A stretch of DNA of 64,000 bases from Liolophura sinensis (taxonomy: Eukaryota > Mollusca > Polyplacophora > Chitonida > Chitonidae): contig NC_088303.1 in NCBI RefSeq assembly GCF_032854445.1, forward strand, positions 27,103,501-27,167,500, read 5' to 3'. The translations under genes were made by a program, and so were the position numbers. The notes beneath the pieces are model-generated. The model had not been told where the DNA came from. It ran no database searches and worked only from the letters and a program-made list of their open reading frames with translations. Positions 62,480-64,000 of this stretch are shown here, in pieces; within the stretch, counting starts at the first letter, position 1, and the number at the start of each line of letters is the position of its first letter.

Positions 62480-62935
62480 ACTTTTACATGGGTATGTTGA
62501 CGCTGTATATAATAAGATTGTTACATAGGTTGATCCCGTGACAAACCTGTCATATATACATGTATTGACTCTTTGACAAACCCATTGTGTATGCTGATAC
62601 CGCGACAAACCTGTTGAACATGTTGACCCTGAGGCAAGCCTGATGCAGATATCCTGATATATACTGGCCCTCTGACAAGTCTGTTGATAGCCTGAGTCTC
62701 TTGGAAGGCAGCAACACATTTATTTATTTATTTATTTATTTATTTATTTGATTGTTGTTTTACGCTGTACTCAAAAATATTTCTCTGATACGGCCACGGG
62801 GTGTTTCACATGCTGGTACTCTGACAAGCTTGTTTCATATGCTGGCGCTCGGGCAAGCTTGTGTCATATGTTGGTGCTTCGACAAGCCAGTTACAGATGC
62901 TGACTTTCTGACAGTTGTATTACATCTAACAATAT
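62480..62935. repeat. 29-bp minisatellite split by a SINE fragment
   Basis: Degenerate units like CATATGCTGGCGCTCGGGCAAGCTTG. About seven lie at 62,480-62,700 and four clear 29-bp units at 62,808-62,925. One or two related units stand at the end of U3 (about 58,336-58,385), so the repeat grew from the unit's own terminal segment. Confidence 0.82.
62709..62805 (-). mobile_element. SINE 3'-end fragment with long (TTTA)n tail
   Basis: The minus-strand fragment has an (ATTT)n run at about 62,710-62,750, then GATTGTTGTTTTACGCTGTA, CTCAAAAATATTTCTCTGAT and ACGGCCACGGGG. The rest of the SINE is absent. A target-site duplication is not clear. Confidence 0.87.
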
Positions 62936-64000
62936 AAAACCGCCGTAATATGACCAAACTAATTCTTAAGACGACATTCAACCCAAAGTATAGCTTAACA
63001 AATAAACCAGGAATGGAATACATACATTGAAAAAACATAATCAGCATCCGGGCAATTTGACCTGCATTCCTAGAATCCATCCAACGTTTTTTTTTTCTAT
63101 GCATTAATAAAAAATGTCCTACAGATATAAATGATAATAAGCAATGGCTGTCAAAGGCCTGTGTAAACCTCCCGCATGTCGCTATAAATCACACCAATTA
63201 ACGGCGGAAAGTGTCGACAAAGCGATTACGTGTGAATTATGACGAGGCTAATACACTGCGCCTTGACAGAATGACGACTCGTCTTCCATTAAATATCAGG
63301 CTTTCTCACCAATAACCATTATGGAGATGCCCTGAAACGACAACGACAAGAAACTCGAGTATAAATCAACAACCCAGCTGTCCAGTCCTAGATATGTTTC
63401 TCGTTTTATTAATCCTCCAACCTACCCGTCACGCCTGTCGTGTAAGGCTAGTTTTCCCTACAGGTGTACGACGTACAACCTATATACATGGAGATTAAGC
63501 GCTAGCGGAAGTGCTCCAACTTGGAGTTTTATTACTTTCGACTATTTTATCGATTTAATAAACTTGGCTAAGGGCAATAATACCACAGCGGTATGCGCCA
63601 TGATATTGGCCGGTGTAATTCATAAGCTTGAAATGTCAGACAGCAATGATGGTACGTTCTTGCCTTCAAAACATTCGTGGACAGGAGATAAGCAATATCT
63701 GGCAGGATTTAGGATACAAATTAATGTCTACCGAGTTTGTGCGCATGGCTCAGTGCTGGGATATCCAGATATCATTCTTCTGAAGAATCGCATGGCAACC
63801 ATACACGTGTTATCCCAATGCGTGCATTTTTATAGTAACTCAGTTGTACCAATGCTCTACACAATGCCCATTTATTTATTTATTTCATTATTGTTTTTTA
63901 AAGCTTTTTCACTTGTACGAAGGCGGCGAGTTATTGGAGGTGAAGGGAGTTAAAGTATCCTGGGTAAACAGCCGAGCTTTGGCAAGTCACTGACGAATTA
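62936..64000. other. Right-end unassigned DNA
   Basis: A 129-codon + strand frame (63,564-63,953) opens only with TTG and ends with a basic, low-complexity tail. A TATTTATTTATTTC run lies inside it. I see no domain or splice support. No other feature recognised. Confidence 0.45.

Noticed and set aside
63564-63953. 129-codon frame at the right edge
   Set aside because: It opens with TTG only, crosses a TTTA-type repeat and has no recognisable domain.

Overview
The window is animal nuclear DNA, most likely from a mollusc or another lophotrochozoan. It is AT-rich and gene-poor. It is dotted with tRNA-derived SINEs of the kind common in molluscan genomes, carries many minisatellites, and holds one long intact open reading frame: an intronless GPCR of the myosuppressin/FMRFamide-receptor (DMSR-like) type. 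There are no operons, ribosome binding sites or CRISPR arrays. The organism call rests on the SINE family, the GPCR type and the overall architecture, not on a database match.

Layout. 0-7.6 kb: mostly featureless DNA with one complete TSD-flanked SINE. 7.6-8.5 kb: a broken minus-strand non-LTR retrotransposon reverse transcriptase with a readable YADD box. 8.5-21.8 kb: unassigned DNA with a 31-bp minisatellite, an old SINE, a 56-bp satellite and three weak exon or promoter candidates. 21.9-24.5 kb: the best candidate for a second gene, a minus-strand terminal exon with a good 3' splice site and a poly(A) signal, with exon-like open stretches upstream of it. SINEs and 42-, 68- and 102-bp tandem repeats are interleaved with it. 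27-46 kb: SINE pieces, a 22/44-bp satellite, a 38-bp minisatellite, a CA microsatellite, the GPCR (40,933-42,006) and a 25-bp minisatellite.

46.6-62.5 kb: a tandem array of four diverged, partly deleted copies of a unit of about 4-4.8 kb. Landmark segments recur in the same order. Each copy carries a 43-44-bp minisatellite rich in the dyad GAACGTTC. This array is the largest unexplained structure in the window. The copies have since diverged separately: one has a 5'-truncated SINE missing from the others, one has a fivefold 74-bp expansion, and one has a 14-fold 43-bp expansion with paired variants.

The only protein with a confident function is the GPCR, which probably binds an amidated neuropeptide at the plasma membrane and signals through G proteins. 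Nothing here forms a multi-gene system. I see no convincing new defence or biosynthetic system; the most novel items are the tandem array and its minisatellite.
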